DNA from: UBA2377 sp964525935
Lineage (GTDB): Bacteria > Verrucomicrobiota > Verrucomicrobiia > Opitutales > Opitutaceae
Direction: 5' to 3'
Length of the DNA: 64,000 bases
Assembly (NCBI GenBank): GCA_964525935.1
Contig: CAZGJZ010000011.1
Location: 62,001 to 126,000 of the forward strand
Position 1 is the first letter of the stretch; every line of letters begins with the position of its first letter. Position numbers and translations under genes: made by a program. The notes under the pieces were generated by a model that was not told the DNA's origin, searched no databases, and saw nothing but the letters and a program-made list of their open reading frames with translations. Shown here piece by piece: positions 17,533-26,223 of the stretch.

Positions 17533-17769
17533 TCGCAAGGTCACTTTCACTCCCGACGCCCCGGGAATATTGCGCCGCTATCGTCAGCTGCCACGGGCTC
17601 CAACTCAGCGAATGCCACGCGAGCGATGCTCGTTTCCTCCCATAGCTAATTTCGGGATAAAGCCTAAGCTCCGTCTCCCGCTAGCCCCTGCCAAAATCAT
17701 CCTTAATTCCGCTGCCATGTGCACGGAACGGAAACCCTCCAAGATGCGTCCTCTCCCGTAACTTATCGG

Positions 17770-18245
17770 ATTCTGACGGCCTGCGTCCTCCTCACCGGCC
17801 TCACGACCCGGGCTGACAACATGACCACGGTCGTCATAAACCCCACCTGGCATCCGATCAGCTTCGCTGCCATTGCGACAGCTCGGTTCCGGTTCGTTCA
17901 CAGTCAAACCGACTACCAGTTCTGGTTACCCATCGCCCTCACCGTGCTGAACGGATCCGCGGTAATCGGCAACCTGGTGAACGAAATCTCACCATCACGC
18001 CCACCGCGGCAGGTCTGGCGCTCCTCCAAGCGACTCAGGCGGGCCAGACTACTCCCACGGCCTACGAAGGTAATATACTGCGTCAAAGTTTCCTGGCTTC
18101 GGGCGGCAACCCGGAGTTCAACGGTGATTACCACACCGACATTCTTTAGTAGACCGGTCGACGTTACCTCTGGTTCATGCACGGCACCACCATCGCTGAC
18201 GCAAGCTTGGGATTAGTGCCGACACACTGGACCATCTGCAACTAA
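17770..18245 (+). pseudogene. Decayed Ig-like / FG-GAP surface-protein gene
   Basis: Remnant of a relative of the preceding gene. Frame 1 reads VVINPTWHPISFAAIA and PIALTVLNGSAVIGN; around 17976 the similarity moves to frame 0, which reads NLTITPTAAGLALLQATQAG, then LRQSFLASGGNPEFNGD. This is the usual layout of bacterial Ig-like repeats ('ISFAAI..., LTVLSGSAVIGN, LTIT..G...ATQAGN') followed by an FG-GAP repeat. The FG-GAP part (FNGDYHTDIL at 18117-18146) is broken by two consecutive TAG codons (18147-18152), then continues TGRRYLWFMHGTTIADASLG to TAA at 18243-18245. At least one frameshift and two stops, with no start or signal peptide: a pseudogene, not the 165-aa gene that one open frame might suggest. 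Confidence 0.8.
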
Positions 18246-18329
18246 GACCGCGGCTGGCCTGCTTCCGACCAGCGCCCGCAGGATTTTCTCTTTTACTTTT
18301 CCGGGATTGTATCGCTAGGTGCCACGCGA

Positions 18330-19142
18330 ATGAAACGACTGTTTCGCCGCGTGCGCCAGGGCCTGCTTGTCATGGGTTGGGACGTCCAGCGCACCGCCCA
18401 TTCCCTCCGGGCCTTGCCCACATATTTTTCCGACCGCCGAACCCTTCTCCGACAACGGGCCGCTGCGCGAAAGGAGTTTCCCATGGGCACACCGTGTCCC
18501 TGCCTGGCAGACCGGTTTGTGGAGAGCGGCTCGGCCAAGGGTCATTATTTCCACCAGGATCTACTGATCGCCCGCCGTATCTTCCTTAATGCACCCGACA
18601 TCCACGTGGACGTCGGCTCGCGGGTAGACGGTTTCGTGGCACATGTCGCCTCCTACCGCAAAATCAAGGTGATCGACATCCGCCCGCTGTCACAGGGCAT
18701 CCCGAACATCGAATTCATCCAAGCCGACCTGATGCAGGATCCTCGCGCCGACCTCGTCGGTTTCTGCGACTCCCTGTCCTGCCTGCACACTATCGAGCAT
18801 TTCGGCTTGGGCCGCTACGGTGATCCCATCGACTACGACGGCTACCTGAAGGGACTGGAAAGTTTGATCAAGATGCTGAAGCCCGGCGGGCGCCTCTACT
18901 TCTCAGTGCCCATCGGTCTCCAGCGGATTGAATTCAACGCGCACCGTGTATTCTCGGTGACCTACCTGATGGAACTCTTCGCGGAACGGCTGCAGCTCAC
19001 CCAGTTCTCCTTTGTCGACGACGCGGGCGACCTCCATGAAAATGTTCCACTGACACCCGCGGCGGCTGCGGACAGTTTTGGCTGCCATTATGGGTGCGGC
19101 ATTTTCGAACTGATTAAGCAGACGCCTCCCGCCAGCGCCTGA
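18330..19142 (+). CDS. DUF268-family SAM methyltransferase-like protein
   Basis: 270 aa. HVDVGSRVDGFVAHVASY (about residues 92-109) is the characteristic DUF268 version of the SAM-binding motif I, followed by KIKVIDIRPL and NIEFIQADLM; SCLHTIEHFGLGRYGDP and MLKPGGRLYFSVPIG correspond to later motifs of class I methyltransferases. DUF268 proteins are common in polysaccharide loci but their substrate is not established. It lies 84 bases after the pseudogene and 48 bases before a GT4 gene, so it belongs to the plus-strand cluster. Confidence 0.8.
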   Translation: MKRLFRRVRQGLLVMGWDVQRTAHSLRALPTYFSDRRTLLRQRAAARKEFPMGTPCPCLADRFVESGSAKGHYFHQDLLIARRIFLNAPDIHVDVGSRVDGFVAHVASYRKIKVIDIRPLSQGIPNIEFIQADLMQDPRADLVGFCDSLSCLHTIEHFGLGRYGDPIDYDGYLKGLESLIKMLKPGGRLYFSVPIGLQRIEFNAHRVFSVTYLMELFAERLQLTQFSFVDDAGDLHENVPLTPAAAADSFGCHYGCGIFELIKQTPPASA

Positions 19143-19190
19143 GCATTTTTTCCGCGCAACCAGTCGCCTGCGGACCGCGCAGCTCCTCCT

Positions 19191-20459
19191 TTGAACATCT
19201 GGATTGTCAGCGCCTACGATCCCGTGCCGTGCATTGACACCGATATCCGTGTCCTGCGCTACGGCAGCATCGCCTTGTCTCTAGTGGCGAACGGCCACCA
19301 AGTGTTTTTTTGGACCTCCACTTTCGCGCACTGGCGCAAACGCGCCCGCTTTTCCGAAAATCGCACCCAAGTTGCCGGCCCGGGGCTGACGGCGGAATTC
19401 CTGCATGCCCCCGGTTATTCGGGCAATGTTTCCCTAGCACGCATTCGCCATAACCGCCGCCTGGCCGCGGCCTTCGCGCGCCGTGCGCTTCAGGCGGTCA
19501 CGTTGCCCGATATCATCCTCGCGGAGATTCCCTGCCTTGAACTGGCCGAAGCCGCGGCGGAATTCGCGCGGGCGCGCGGTATTCCCTTCATCTGCGATGT
19601 GCAAGACATCTGGCCCGACGTTTATCTTACTTGGCTGCCGCGCCGCTGGCATGGCCTCGGACGTTGGCTGCTGCAAACCGAATACGCTCGGTTGCGTCGC
19701 ATCCTAGCCCCGGCGCAAAGCGTGACCGCGGTTTCCCAAGCCTACCTCGACTGGTGCCGCCCTTGGATGAACCGCGACTTGAGCGTCAACGATGGGGTCT
19801 ATCCGCTGGGCTACGCCCCGCCCACCGCCGATGTTCTCGAAGCCGCCCGGAAGCGCCGCGCGGCATTTCTCGAAAAGCACGGGCTGGGCGGCGGCCAGCT
19901 ACTAGTCACCTTTCTCGGCCAGCTGGCTACTTCGTATGATGTGGAGACCATCGTCGCCGCCGCCTGCCTGCTCGAGAGAAAATCTCTGCCACCGTATCGC
20001 TTGGTCCTTGCTGGCAACGGCAGCAAGGAATCCGCCCTGCGCGCCCGCGCCCGGGAGCTGCCGTCCGTGGTCCTGACCGGCTGGCTCGAGCACGGCGACA
20101 CCCTGTGTCTGCTGGAATCGTCGCACGTCGCCCTCGCCGCCTACGCCCCGAATGCGGCCCAATCCCTACCTTACAAACCCTTTGAATACATGGCATTTGG
20201 CCTACCAATTATCAACTCGCTGCCCGGGGAATTGACGGACATCGTTACCCGCCACCATCTGGGATTGAATTACGAGGCGGGCTCCGCGACGTCGCTGGCG
20301 GACGCGATCGCCCAACTGCTCGCCGACGCGGACCAACGGACAGCTTGCGCCCGCCGTTCCCGAGCACTTTATTCCGATACTTACAGCGCCGAGACCATCT
20401 ACCGCCGGATGGCGGACTTCATCGGCGGATTCGCCTCTATCCATCCTCCCTCCGCATGA
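19191..20459 (+). CDS. GT4 glycosyltransferase, WbuB-like
   Basis: 422 aa GT-B enzyme starting at TTG 19191; this gives MNIWIVSAYDPVPCIDTDI, the proper first strand, and no ATG fits as well. N-terminal acceptor domain with PFICDVQDIWPDVYL near residue 140; C-terminal donor domain with LLVTFLGQLATSYDVETI (about 230), LVLAGNGSKE (about 270) and NAAQSLPYKPFEYMAFGLPI (about 322), which carries the conserved Glu. This arrangement resembles WbuB/Pgl-type transferases that act early on amino-sugar repeat units. Its TGA overlaps the ATG of the KASIII gene (ATGA), indicating translational coupling. Confidence 0.9.
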   Translation: MNIWIVSAYDPVPCIDTDIRVLRYGSIALSLVANGHQVFFWTSTFAHWRKRARFSENRTQVAGPGLTAEFLHAPGYSGNVSLARIRHNRRLAAAFARRALQAVTLPDIILAEIPCLELAEAAAEFARARGIPFICDVQDIWPDVYLTWLPRRWHGLGRWLLQTEYARLRRILAPAQSVTAVSQAYLDWCRPWMNRDLSVNDGVYPLGYAPPTADVLEAARKRRAAFLEKHGLGGGQLLVTFLGQLATSYDVETIVAAACLLERKSLPPYRLVLAGNGSKESALRARARELPSVVLTGWLEHGDTLCLLESSHVALAAYAPNAAQSLPYKPFEYMAFGLPIINSLPGELTDIVTRHHLGLNYEAGSATSLADAIAQLLADADQRTACARRSRALYSDTYSAETIYRRMADFIGGFASIHPPSA

Positions 20460-21448
20460 TCACCCGTATCGCCTGCTACCTCCCGGAGACCGTCTTGACC
20501 AACGAAGAACTCGCGGCCCTGTATCCCGGTTGGACTGCGGAGAAGATCCTCGAAAAGACCGGCATTCACGAACGGCATGTGGCTGACCCGGGCGAATGCG
20601 CGTCGGACCTGGCGTTCAAAGCCGCGGAGCGGCTTTTCGAAAACGAGGAACGCTCCGCAGACTTCCTCCTGTTTTGCACACAGTCGCCTGACTACCTGCT
20701 GCCGACCACCGCTTGCCTGCTACAGCATCGCCTGCGGCTGCCGGTCACCTGCGCCGCGCTCGATTTCAACCTGGGGTGTTCAGGTTATATCTACGGTCTG
20801 GCTCTGGCGGACTCTGTGCTACGCGCAGGCCTGAGCAAGCGAGTGGTCCTACTGACCGGCGACACTTACAGCCAGCTCATCCATCCCTTGGACAAGAGCA
20901 CGCGCACGATTTTCGGGGACGCGGGAACGGCCACGCTCCTCACAACCGGCGCACCCGCCCGCTTGCATTCGTTTGTCCTTGGTTCGGATGGCAGCGGCGG
21001 CCCCCAACTCATCGTGCAAACCCGGGGCGCGCGCCAACCCGCTCCCACGTCAGGCGAGATCGTCATGGATGACTCTGGCAACGTATTGGACCCCAACTTC
21101 CTTTACATGAATGGACCGGAGATTTTCAATTTTACTCTCCGGATGGTGCCAAAGCTGGTGTCCTCCATTCTCGAACGCGCGAGATTGACCCTTACCGAAA
21201 TCGATCTAGTCGTTTTCCATCAGGCAAATGCGTTCATGCTGGAACATCTGCGCCGAAAACTTTCCATCCCGCCCGACAAGTTTGTTGTCGATCTAGCGCC
21301 CCATGGGAACACCGTTTCCTCGACGATTCCGCTCGCGCTCGACGGCCTGATGCGTGACACCCGCCTCCGACCCGGCATGAAAGTCTTGCTTGTAGGTTTC
21401 GGAGTTGGCTACTCATGGGGCGGCTGCATTCTTGAATGGCAGCCCTGA
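20456..21448 (+). CDS. 3-oxoacyl-ACP synthase III-like (KASIII/FabH family)
   Basis: 330 aa from ATG 20456, which overlaps the GT4 stop. The Cys-His-Asn triad is present: Cys near residue 108 in NLGCSGYIYGL, His near 255 in VVFHQANAFM, Asn near 284 in PHGNTVSSTIPLAL. Fold markers such as EKILEKTGIHERHV at the N-terminus and GVGYSWGGCILEW at the C-terminus agree with FabH-like enzymes. It condenses an acyl-CoA with malonyl-ACP. Next to a dedicated ACP and a sugar N-acyltransferase it likely makes a short acyl chain for a sugar instead of membrane fatty acids. No ketoreductase gene is visible nearby, so that step would be supplied by housekeeping FabG. Confidence 0.92.
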   Translation: MITRIACYLPETVLTNEELAALYPGWTAEKILEKTGIHERHVADPGECASDLAFKAAERLFENEERSADFLLFCTQSPDYLLPTTACLLQHRLRLPVTCAALDFNLGCSGYIYGLALADSVLRAGLSKRVVLLTGDTYSQLIHPLDKSTRTIFGDAGTATLLTTGAPARLHSFVLGSDGSGGPQLIVQTRGARQPAPTSGEIVMDDSGNVLDPNFLYMNGPEIFNFTLRMVPKLVSSILERARLTLTEIDLVVFHQANAFMLEHLRRKLSIPPDKFVVDLAPHGNTVSSTIPLALDGLMRDTRLRPGMKVLLVGFGVGYSWGGCILEWQP

Positions 21449-21449
21449 C

Positions 21450-21683
21450 ATGACCAAAACACAATTCGTGGAAAGACTTGCAGTGGAACTTAACATCGAC
21501 CCGAAGAAGCTCACCGATGACGTGCCGTTGAATTCGTTGGCCGCTTGGGATTCGCTGGGACGGCTCGCCACGATCGCCATGCTCGACACGGAACTTGGTT
21601 TCGAACCGGAAGCGGGCGCGCTCCAGAAATGCCGGCAGGTCGGCGACTTGGTGCGGTTGGTGGAGCACAAGCTGACCTTCTGA
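21450..21683 (+). CDS. Acyl carrier protein
   Basis: 77 aa from ATG 21450, two bases after the KASIII stop. WDSLGRL contains the phosphopantetheine-attachment Ser35, within the typical helix II context (LNSLAAWDSLG). Preceding LNIDPKKLTDDVPL is the ACP loop 1 pattern. Small, acidic, and different from housekeeping AcpP (which has DSLDTVEL), so a dedicated carrier for the neighbouring KASIII and acyltransferase is the natural reading. Confidence 0.9.
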   Translation: MTKTQFVERLAVELNIDPKKLTDDVPLNSLAAWDSLGRLATIAMLDTELGFEPEAGALQKCRQVGDLVRLVEHKLTF

Positions 21684-21727
21684 GCCAGCCACCGCTCTGC
21701 CGCGCCGTCCCCCGTGCCGCCATCGCC

Positions 21728-22360
21728 ATGAACCAGTCTAAAGAACTCGCCGTGATCGGCGCCGGCGGATTCGCCGGCGAGGTGGCTGACGTCGCTTGGC
21801 TGCTTGGCTGGGAATCCATCAAGCTCTACGACGACAACCCGGCACTGGCTGGGAAAAACTGCGCGGGTTACCCGTGTGCGGGTTCGATCGTCGATTTCGA
21901 GAAACAGGCCCCGACTTCATACGTGATCGGCATCGGGCAGAACCGCGTGCGGCAAAAACTGGGCAACCGGCTCGATGCCGCCGGACACAGCGCAGTAAGC
22001 ATCATCCATCCTTACACAGCGATCAGCCCGACTGCCACCATCGGCCCCGGCGCCTTCATCGGCATCGGCGTGTTCATCGGGCCACAGGTGACGATCGGCC
22101 AGCATGCCCTGTTTAACGTCGGTTCGTCGGTCGGCCATGACGCGCGGCTCGGCAACTGGGTCCAGCTTTGCCCCGGTGTTCGCGTTTCCGGCTTCTGCGC
22201 CGTGGGGGATGGCGCGTTTCTCGGTTCCAATTCCGTGCTGTCTCCCAAGGTGGACATGGGTGAATGGTCGCTGCTGGCAGCAACCTCGTTCGCAATGAAA
22301 TCCATACCCGCCAATTGCTTGGCCGGGGGCAATCCGGCACGCATCGCGCCGCCCGCCTGA
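21728..22360 (+). CDS. PglD/NeuD-family sugar N-acyltransferase
   Basis: 210 aa from ATG 21728. The N-terminal Rossmann-like domain starts ELAVIGAGGFAGEVADVAWL; the C-terminal left-handed beta-helix shows hexapeptide repeats (ISPTATIGPGAFIGIGVFIG, VTIGQHALFNV) and SSVGHDARLGNWVQLCPGV, where the His corresponds to the catalytic base of PglD. PglD acetylates the C4 amine of a UDP-diaminosugar; beside a KASIII and an ACP the acyl donor here may be acyl-ACP rather than acetyl-CoA (inference). Placed between the ACP gene (44 bases) and the aminotransferase gene (18 bases). Confidence 0.9.
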   Translation: MNQSKELAVIGAGGFAGEVADVAWLLGWESIKLYDDNPALAGKNCAGYPCAGSIVDFEKQAPTSYVIGIGQNRVRQKLGNRLDAAGHSAVSIIHPYTAISPTATIGPGAFIGIGVFIGPQVTIGQHALFNVGSSVGHDARLGNWVQLCPGVRVSGFCAVGDGAFLGSNSVLSPKVDMGEWSLLAATSFAMKSIPANCLAGGNPARIAPPA

Positions 22361-22378
22361 GCCGGCCCTTGCCTTTCC

Positions 22379-23536
22379 ATGTCCACCCCCCAACGCGCCA
22401 CCCAGAGGATCCTCCTGTCTGTCCCCCATATGGGCGGGAACGAGTTCGCCTACGTGCAGGAGGCCTTCACCACGAACTGGCTTTCTACCGTCGGACCGCA
22501 CCTGACGGCGCTGGAAAAATCCTTCGCCGATTACGTAGGGCGGCCTAGCGTTGCCCTAGGCAGTGGCACGGCGGCCATCCACTTGGGATTGAAATTACTC
22601 GGCGTGGGCCCGGGCGACGAGGTAGTCTGTCCGACCCTCACTTTCTCCGCGTCCTGCAATCCATTACTCTATGAGAATGCGCGCCCCGTGTTCATCGACT
22701 GCGAGGCTGGTTCGTGGAATATCGATGCCAGCCTGCTGGGCGAATTCCTGGACCGCCGCGCGCGCGAGGGGCGTCTGCCCAAGGCGGTCATCATCGTGCA
22801 TCTCTTCGGGCGCATGTGCGACATGGACTCGATCCTAGAAGCATGTGCGCGCCACCGGGTCCCGCTTCTCGAAGATGCCGCCGAAGCGCTAGGCGCCTTT
22901 CACAAGGGCCGGCCAGCCGGCACGTTGGGCGAGGTGGGCATCTTTTCCTTCAACGGTAACAAGATCATCACATCCACCGGAGGCGGCATGCTGGTCTCTG
23001 CCCGGAAGGAGTGGGTGGACCAGGCTCGCCATTGGAGCACTCAGGCGCGGGATACCGATCCGCTTGGCGTCAACAACTACGTCCACTCCGCCATCGGCTA
23101 CAATTACCGAATGAGCAATGTGCTGGCCGGCATCGCGCGCGGCCAGATGGAAATCCTCCCCCGCCGGGTAGCCGAGCGTCGCGCAATCTATTATCGCTAC
23201 CGGGAGGCGCTCCACGACGTCCCAGGCCTCTCCTTCCTAGCGGAACCGGCTGACTGTGTCATCACACACTGGCTGAGTTGCCTACTGGTTGACAGAAGGA
23301 AATTCGGCATGTCCGCCGTGGACCTAATCCGCCGGCTGGATGCCGCCAATGTCGAAGCGCGCCCCGTCTGGCGGCCTATGCACACCCAGCCCCTCTTCGC
23401 AGGCTACGAATGCGTCGGTGGCGCACGGGCCGAATCATTCAACCAGCGGGGCATCTGCCTGCCCAGCTCGAGCTCCCTCACGCAGATGGACCAGGATTTT
23501 GTCATCCAGGCCATCAAGGATGCGTCCATGCATTGA
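22379..23536 (+). CDS. DegT/DnrJ/EryC1 sugar aminotransferase (PglE-like)
   Basis: 385 aa PLP-dependent enzyme. LSVPHMGGNEFAYVQEAFTT and NWLSTVGPHLTALEKSFADY are standard N-terminal DegT signatures; ALGSGTAAIHLGLKLLGVG binds PLP phosphate; LLEDAAEALGAFHKGRPAG is the pyridine-ring Asp region; FSFNGNKIITSTGGGM carries the Schiff-base Lys near residue 193. It should aminate the 4-keto sugar produced by the dehydratase encoded two genes downstream. Its TGA overlaps the TTG start of the phosphoglycosyltransferase. Confidence 0.94.
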   Translation: MSTPQRATQRILLSVPHMGGNEFAYVQEAFTTNWLSTVGPHLTALEKSFADYVGRPSVALGSGTAAIHLGLKLLGVGPGDEVVCPTLTFSASCNPLLYENARPVFIDCEAGSWNIDASLLGEFLDRRAREGRLPKAVIIVHLFGRMCDMDSILEACARHRVPLLEDAAEALGAFHKGRPAGTLGEVGIFSFNGNKIITSTGGGMLVSARKEWVDQARHWSTQARDTDPLGVNNYVHSAIGYNYRMSNVLAGIARGQMEILPRRVAERRAIYYRYREALHDVPGLSFLAEPADCVITHWLSCLLVDRRKFGMSAVDLIRRLDAANVEARPVWRPMHTQPLFAGYECVGGARAESFNQRGICLPSSSSLTQMDQDFVIQAIKDASMH

Positions 23537-24192
23537 AACCGCCGCGTGCCAGTCTGAAGCGCACCATGGATCTCGTGCTGATCGTGGTGTCACTGCCGGT
23601 GACCCTGCCTGTCATGCTGGTCACCGCGCTACTCGTGCGCGTCCTGCTGGGGACGCCGATGTTCTTCATGCAAGTCCGGCCAGGGCTACACGGCCGGCCC
23701 TTCACGATGTATAAATTCCGCTCCATGCTGGATACTCGCGATGCCGCGGGCAATCTCTTGCCCGACGCGGTGCGGCTGTCCCGCTTCGGACGCATGCTGC
23801 GGGCCAGTTCGCTCGATGAACTGCCGGAACTGTTAAATGTAGTGAAGGGGGAGATGAGCCTCGTGGGTCCTCGGCCGCTGCTCATGCAATATCTGCCGCG
23901 TTACACCCCGGAGCAAGCGCGGCGACATGAGGTCCCGCCCGGAATCACGGGCTGGGCGCAGGTCAACGGACGCAATAGCGTACCTTGGCCGGAACGGTTC
24001 AAGCTGGATGTCTGGTATGTCGATCACCGCAGCCTATGGCTGGACGTGAAAATTCTTGGCCTGAGCATCAAACATGTCCTTTCTCGCCGCGGTATCACCG
24101 CCTTGGGGGAGGCAACGATGAGCGAATTCGATCCCACCCGTAACAACCCGGTGAAAGGTCACCCGCCTAACTGTAAGCCTTCCCGCTCATGA
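23533..24192 (+). CDS. Polyprenyl-phosphate sugar-1-phosphotransferase (PglC-like)
   Basis: 219 aa from TTG 23533 (overlap TTGA with the previous stop); this yields MKPPRASLKRTMDLVLIVVS, the standard start of small monotopic phosphoglycosyltransferases. One N-terminal re-entrant hydrophobic helix (about 12-38), then PFTMYKFRSMLDTRDAAG, SSLDELPELLNVVKGEMSLVGPRPLL (split: SSLDELPELLNVVKG then EMSLVGPRPLL) with the Asp-Glu dyad, and PPGITGWAQVNGRN. It initiates repeat-unit assembly by transferring a phosphosugar to undecaprenyl phosphate. Next to PglD-, PglE- and PglF-like genes, a bacillosamine-type donor is likely. Confidence 0.93.
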   Translation: MKPPRASLKRTMDLVLIVVSLPVTLPVMLVTALLVRVLLGTPMFFMQVRPGLHGRPFTMYKFRSMLDTRDAAGNLLPDAVRLSRFGRMLRASSLDELPELLNVVKGEMSLVGPRPLLMQYLPRYTPEQARRHEVPPGITGWAQVNGRNSVPWPERFKLDVWYVDHRSLWLDVKILGLSIKHVLSRRGITALGEATMSEFDPTRNNPVKGHPPNCKPSRS

Positions 24193-26039
24193 AAGGTGTC
24201 CTCGCAAAAACCATCCGTCAGTTTTTTCTATTCACCGCCTACGCGGTCGGGCTAATCGTCGCGCTGTGGCTCGCCTTCCAGTTGCGATTCGATTTCAAGG
24301 TCCCGCCGGAATACTGGGTGCATGCCCACTGGATCTTGATTGGACAGATCGCCATCAAGTTACTCCTGCTCTATTTGCTCGGCCAGTTTGGCAGCCTGCT
24401 CAGTTATTTTGGCTTCCATGACCTAGGGAAGTTGCTGCTCGCTTGCGGATTGTCCGCCATACTGGCGCTCGGTGCTTGGCTCGTCTTGGGGCCACCTTAT
24501 ACACCGCCGCGTTCGGTCATCGTCACCGACCTGCTGACGTCCTTCCTCTTTCTCTGCGGCTTCCGGCTTTCGTTGCGCATGGTGCGCGAGGGCTATTTCA
24601 ATTTTAACAGCAAGGACCCGCATCATCGGCGAATCGGCATCATTGGCGCGGGCGATGTCGGAGCCACCCTAGCCCGCGATCTCTTGACCCGCCGTGGACT
24701 TGGTATGGTGCCTGTGGCCTTCTTTGACGACGACCGCAGCAAGTGGGGCACCTCCATCCACGGCATCATCGTCAAAGGCCGCCCCGAAACTCTCTCCGAT
24801 TATCTGAACCGCTCCCGGCTCGACGAAGTCATCATCGCGATGCCGGGCGCCACGGGGCGGCGGATGCGCGAAGTGGTAGCCCTGCTTAATCAACTGCGCC
24901 TGCGTTTTGAAATCGTGCCTTCTTATGAGCAGCTGATGACCGGCCGGGTGCGGGTTTCCCAGATCCGTCCCGTGGAAATCCAGGATCTACTAGGACGGGC
25001 GCCGGTGGATTTGCAGGCCGGCCGCATCCGGGAACTCGTGCGCAACCGCGTCGTGCTGGTCACGGGCGCCGGTGGCAGTATCGGTGGCGAACTCTGCCGC
25101 CAGATCGCAGCCTACGCACCGCGGCAACTGCTGCTAGTCGAACGCAGTGAGTTCCTCTTGTTCCAGATTGAACAGGAGTTGATCACGGCGGGCACCGGGA
25201 CGACGCTCGTTCCTTTGGTCGCGGACATCACCCGCGAGGAGCGCATGCGCGACATCTTTCAGCAATTCGCGCCCGAGATCGTGTTCCACGCCGCCGCGCA
25301 CAAGCACGTGCCCATGATGGAACATCAGCCCGCCGAGGCTTTCCGCAACAATACCCTCGGCACGCGCACGCTGGCACGATTGGCCATGGAATTCAGCGTG
25401 CAACGCTTTATCCTTATCTCCACCGACAAGGCTATCAACCCCACCAACGTCATGGGCGCCACCAAGCGCATGGCCGAACTCCACCTTCAAGCACTCCAGA
25501 CTACCACGACCCGGACCAAATTCATGGCGGTGCGCTTCGGCAACGTGCTCGGCTCCTCCGGCAGCGTCATCCCCACTTTCAACCGGCAGATTGCTGCGGG
25601 CGGCCCTGTCACTGTCACCCACCCCGACGTGACCCGCTACTTCATGACGGTCAACGAAGCCGTCGGCCTGGTGCTGCAAAGCGCCACGCTTGGCGCCGGT
25701 GGCGAGATTTTCGTGCTCGATATGGGTGAGCCGATGAAAATCGTCGATCTGGCGAAACAACTCATCGAATTGAGCGGCCTTGAGCCTGACGTAGACATCG
25801 AGATTAAATTCACGGGTCTGCGACAGGGCGAAAAACTCTTTGAAGAGCTCAGTCACACAGCGGAAAACACCACGCGCACCGATCATCCCAAGATCATGCG
25901 TCTGCGCTGTGAACCCCTGCCACTGGCACAGGTCGAGGAACAACTGGCCGCACTCACCGTCAAGGCCGGAGGAAATGCAGGCTCCGATTTCAAAATCGCC
26001 ATCAAGACACTGGTGCCCGAATATCAGCCATACCTGTGA
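24189..26039 (+). CDS. UDP-N-acetylglucosamine 4,6-dehydratase, CapD/WbpM/PglF type
   Basis: 616 aa, full-length membrane form. Four N-terminal helices (about 1-115), a first Rossmann-like domain (GIIGAGDVGATLARDL near 150) and a C-terminal SDR domain (VLVTGAGGSIGGELCRQI near 290; FHAAAHKHVPMME near 360; STDKAINPTNVMGATKRM near 411). Met replaces Tyr in the usual YxxxK, as in other long 4,6-dehydratases of this group. Starts at ATG overlapping the PglC-like stop (ATGA). It would make the UDP-4-keto-6-deoxy sugar for the aminotransferase. The 184 bases after it contain no gene. Confidence 0.94.
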   Translation: MKGVLAKTIRQFFLFTAYAVGLIVALWLAFQLRFDFKVPPEYWVHAHWILIGQIAIKLLLLYLLGQFGSLLSYFGFHDLGKLLLACGLSAILALGAWLVLGPPYTPPRSVIVTDLLTSFLFLCGFRLSLRMVREGYFNFNSKDPHHRRIGIIGAGDVGATLARDLLTRRGLGMVPVAFFDDDRSKWGTSIHGIIVKGRPETLSDYLNRSRLDEVIIAMPGATGRRMREVVALLNQLRLRFEIVPSYEQLMTGRVRVSQIRPVEIQDLLGRAPVDLQAGRIRELVRNRVVLVTGAGGSIGGELCRQIAAYAPRQLLLVERSEFLLFQIEQELITAGTGTTLVPLVADITREERMRDIFQQFAPEIVFHAAAHKHVPMMEHQPAEAFRNNTLGTRTLARLAMEFSVQRFILISTDKAINPTNVMGATKRMAELHLQALQTTTTRTKFMAVRFGNVLGSSGSVIPTFNRQIAAGGPVTVTHPDVTRYFMTVNEAVGLVLQSATLGAGGEIFVLDMGEPMKIVDLAKQLIELSGLEPDVDIEIKFTGLRQGEKLFEELSHTAENTTRTDHPKIMRLRCEPLPLAQVEEQLAALTVKAGGNAGSDFKIAIKTLVPEYQPYL

Positions 26040-26223
26040 CGGCTCATTTGCCGTAGCCGAGATCGCCGGCCCACAGCCGACAACAATTCCATCAGCAGCG
26101 CAAAAGAGTCATTTCCCCATGACCATCAACTCTCCGAGCACACGAAAAAAGCACGCGATATAGGGTGTTGCTTTTGTCTGCCTCCCCCCCCTTCACTGCG
26201 ACCCTCAATTACTCTGTATCATC

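Noticed and set aside
17620..17635. Hairpin CGAGC-gat-GCTCG followed by TTT as terminator of the NHL gene
   Set aside because: Five-base stem and only three T's; too weak to call.
17719..18216. 165-aa gene call in the region after the NHL gene
   Set aside because: Recognisable segments need at least two frames and the FG-GAP part has two stops, so it is a pseudogene.
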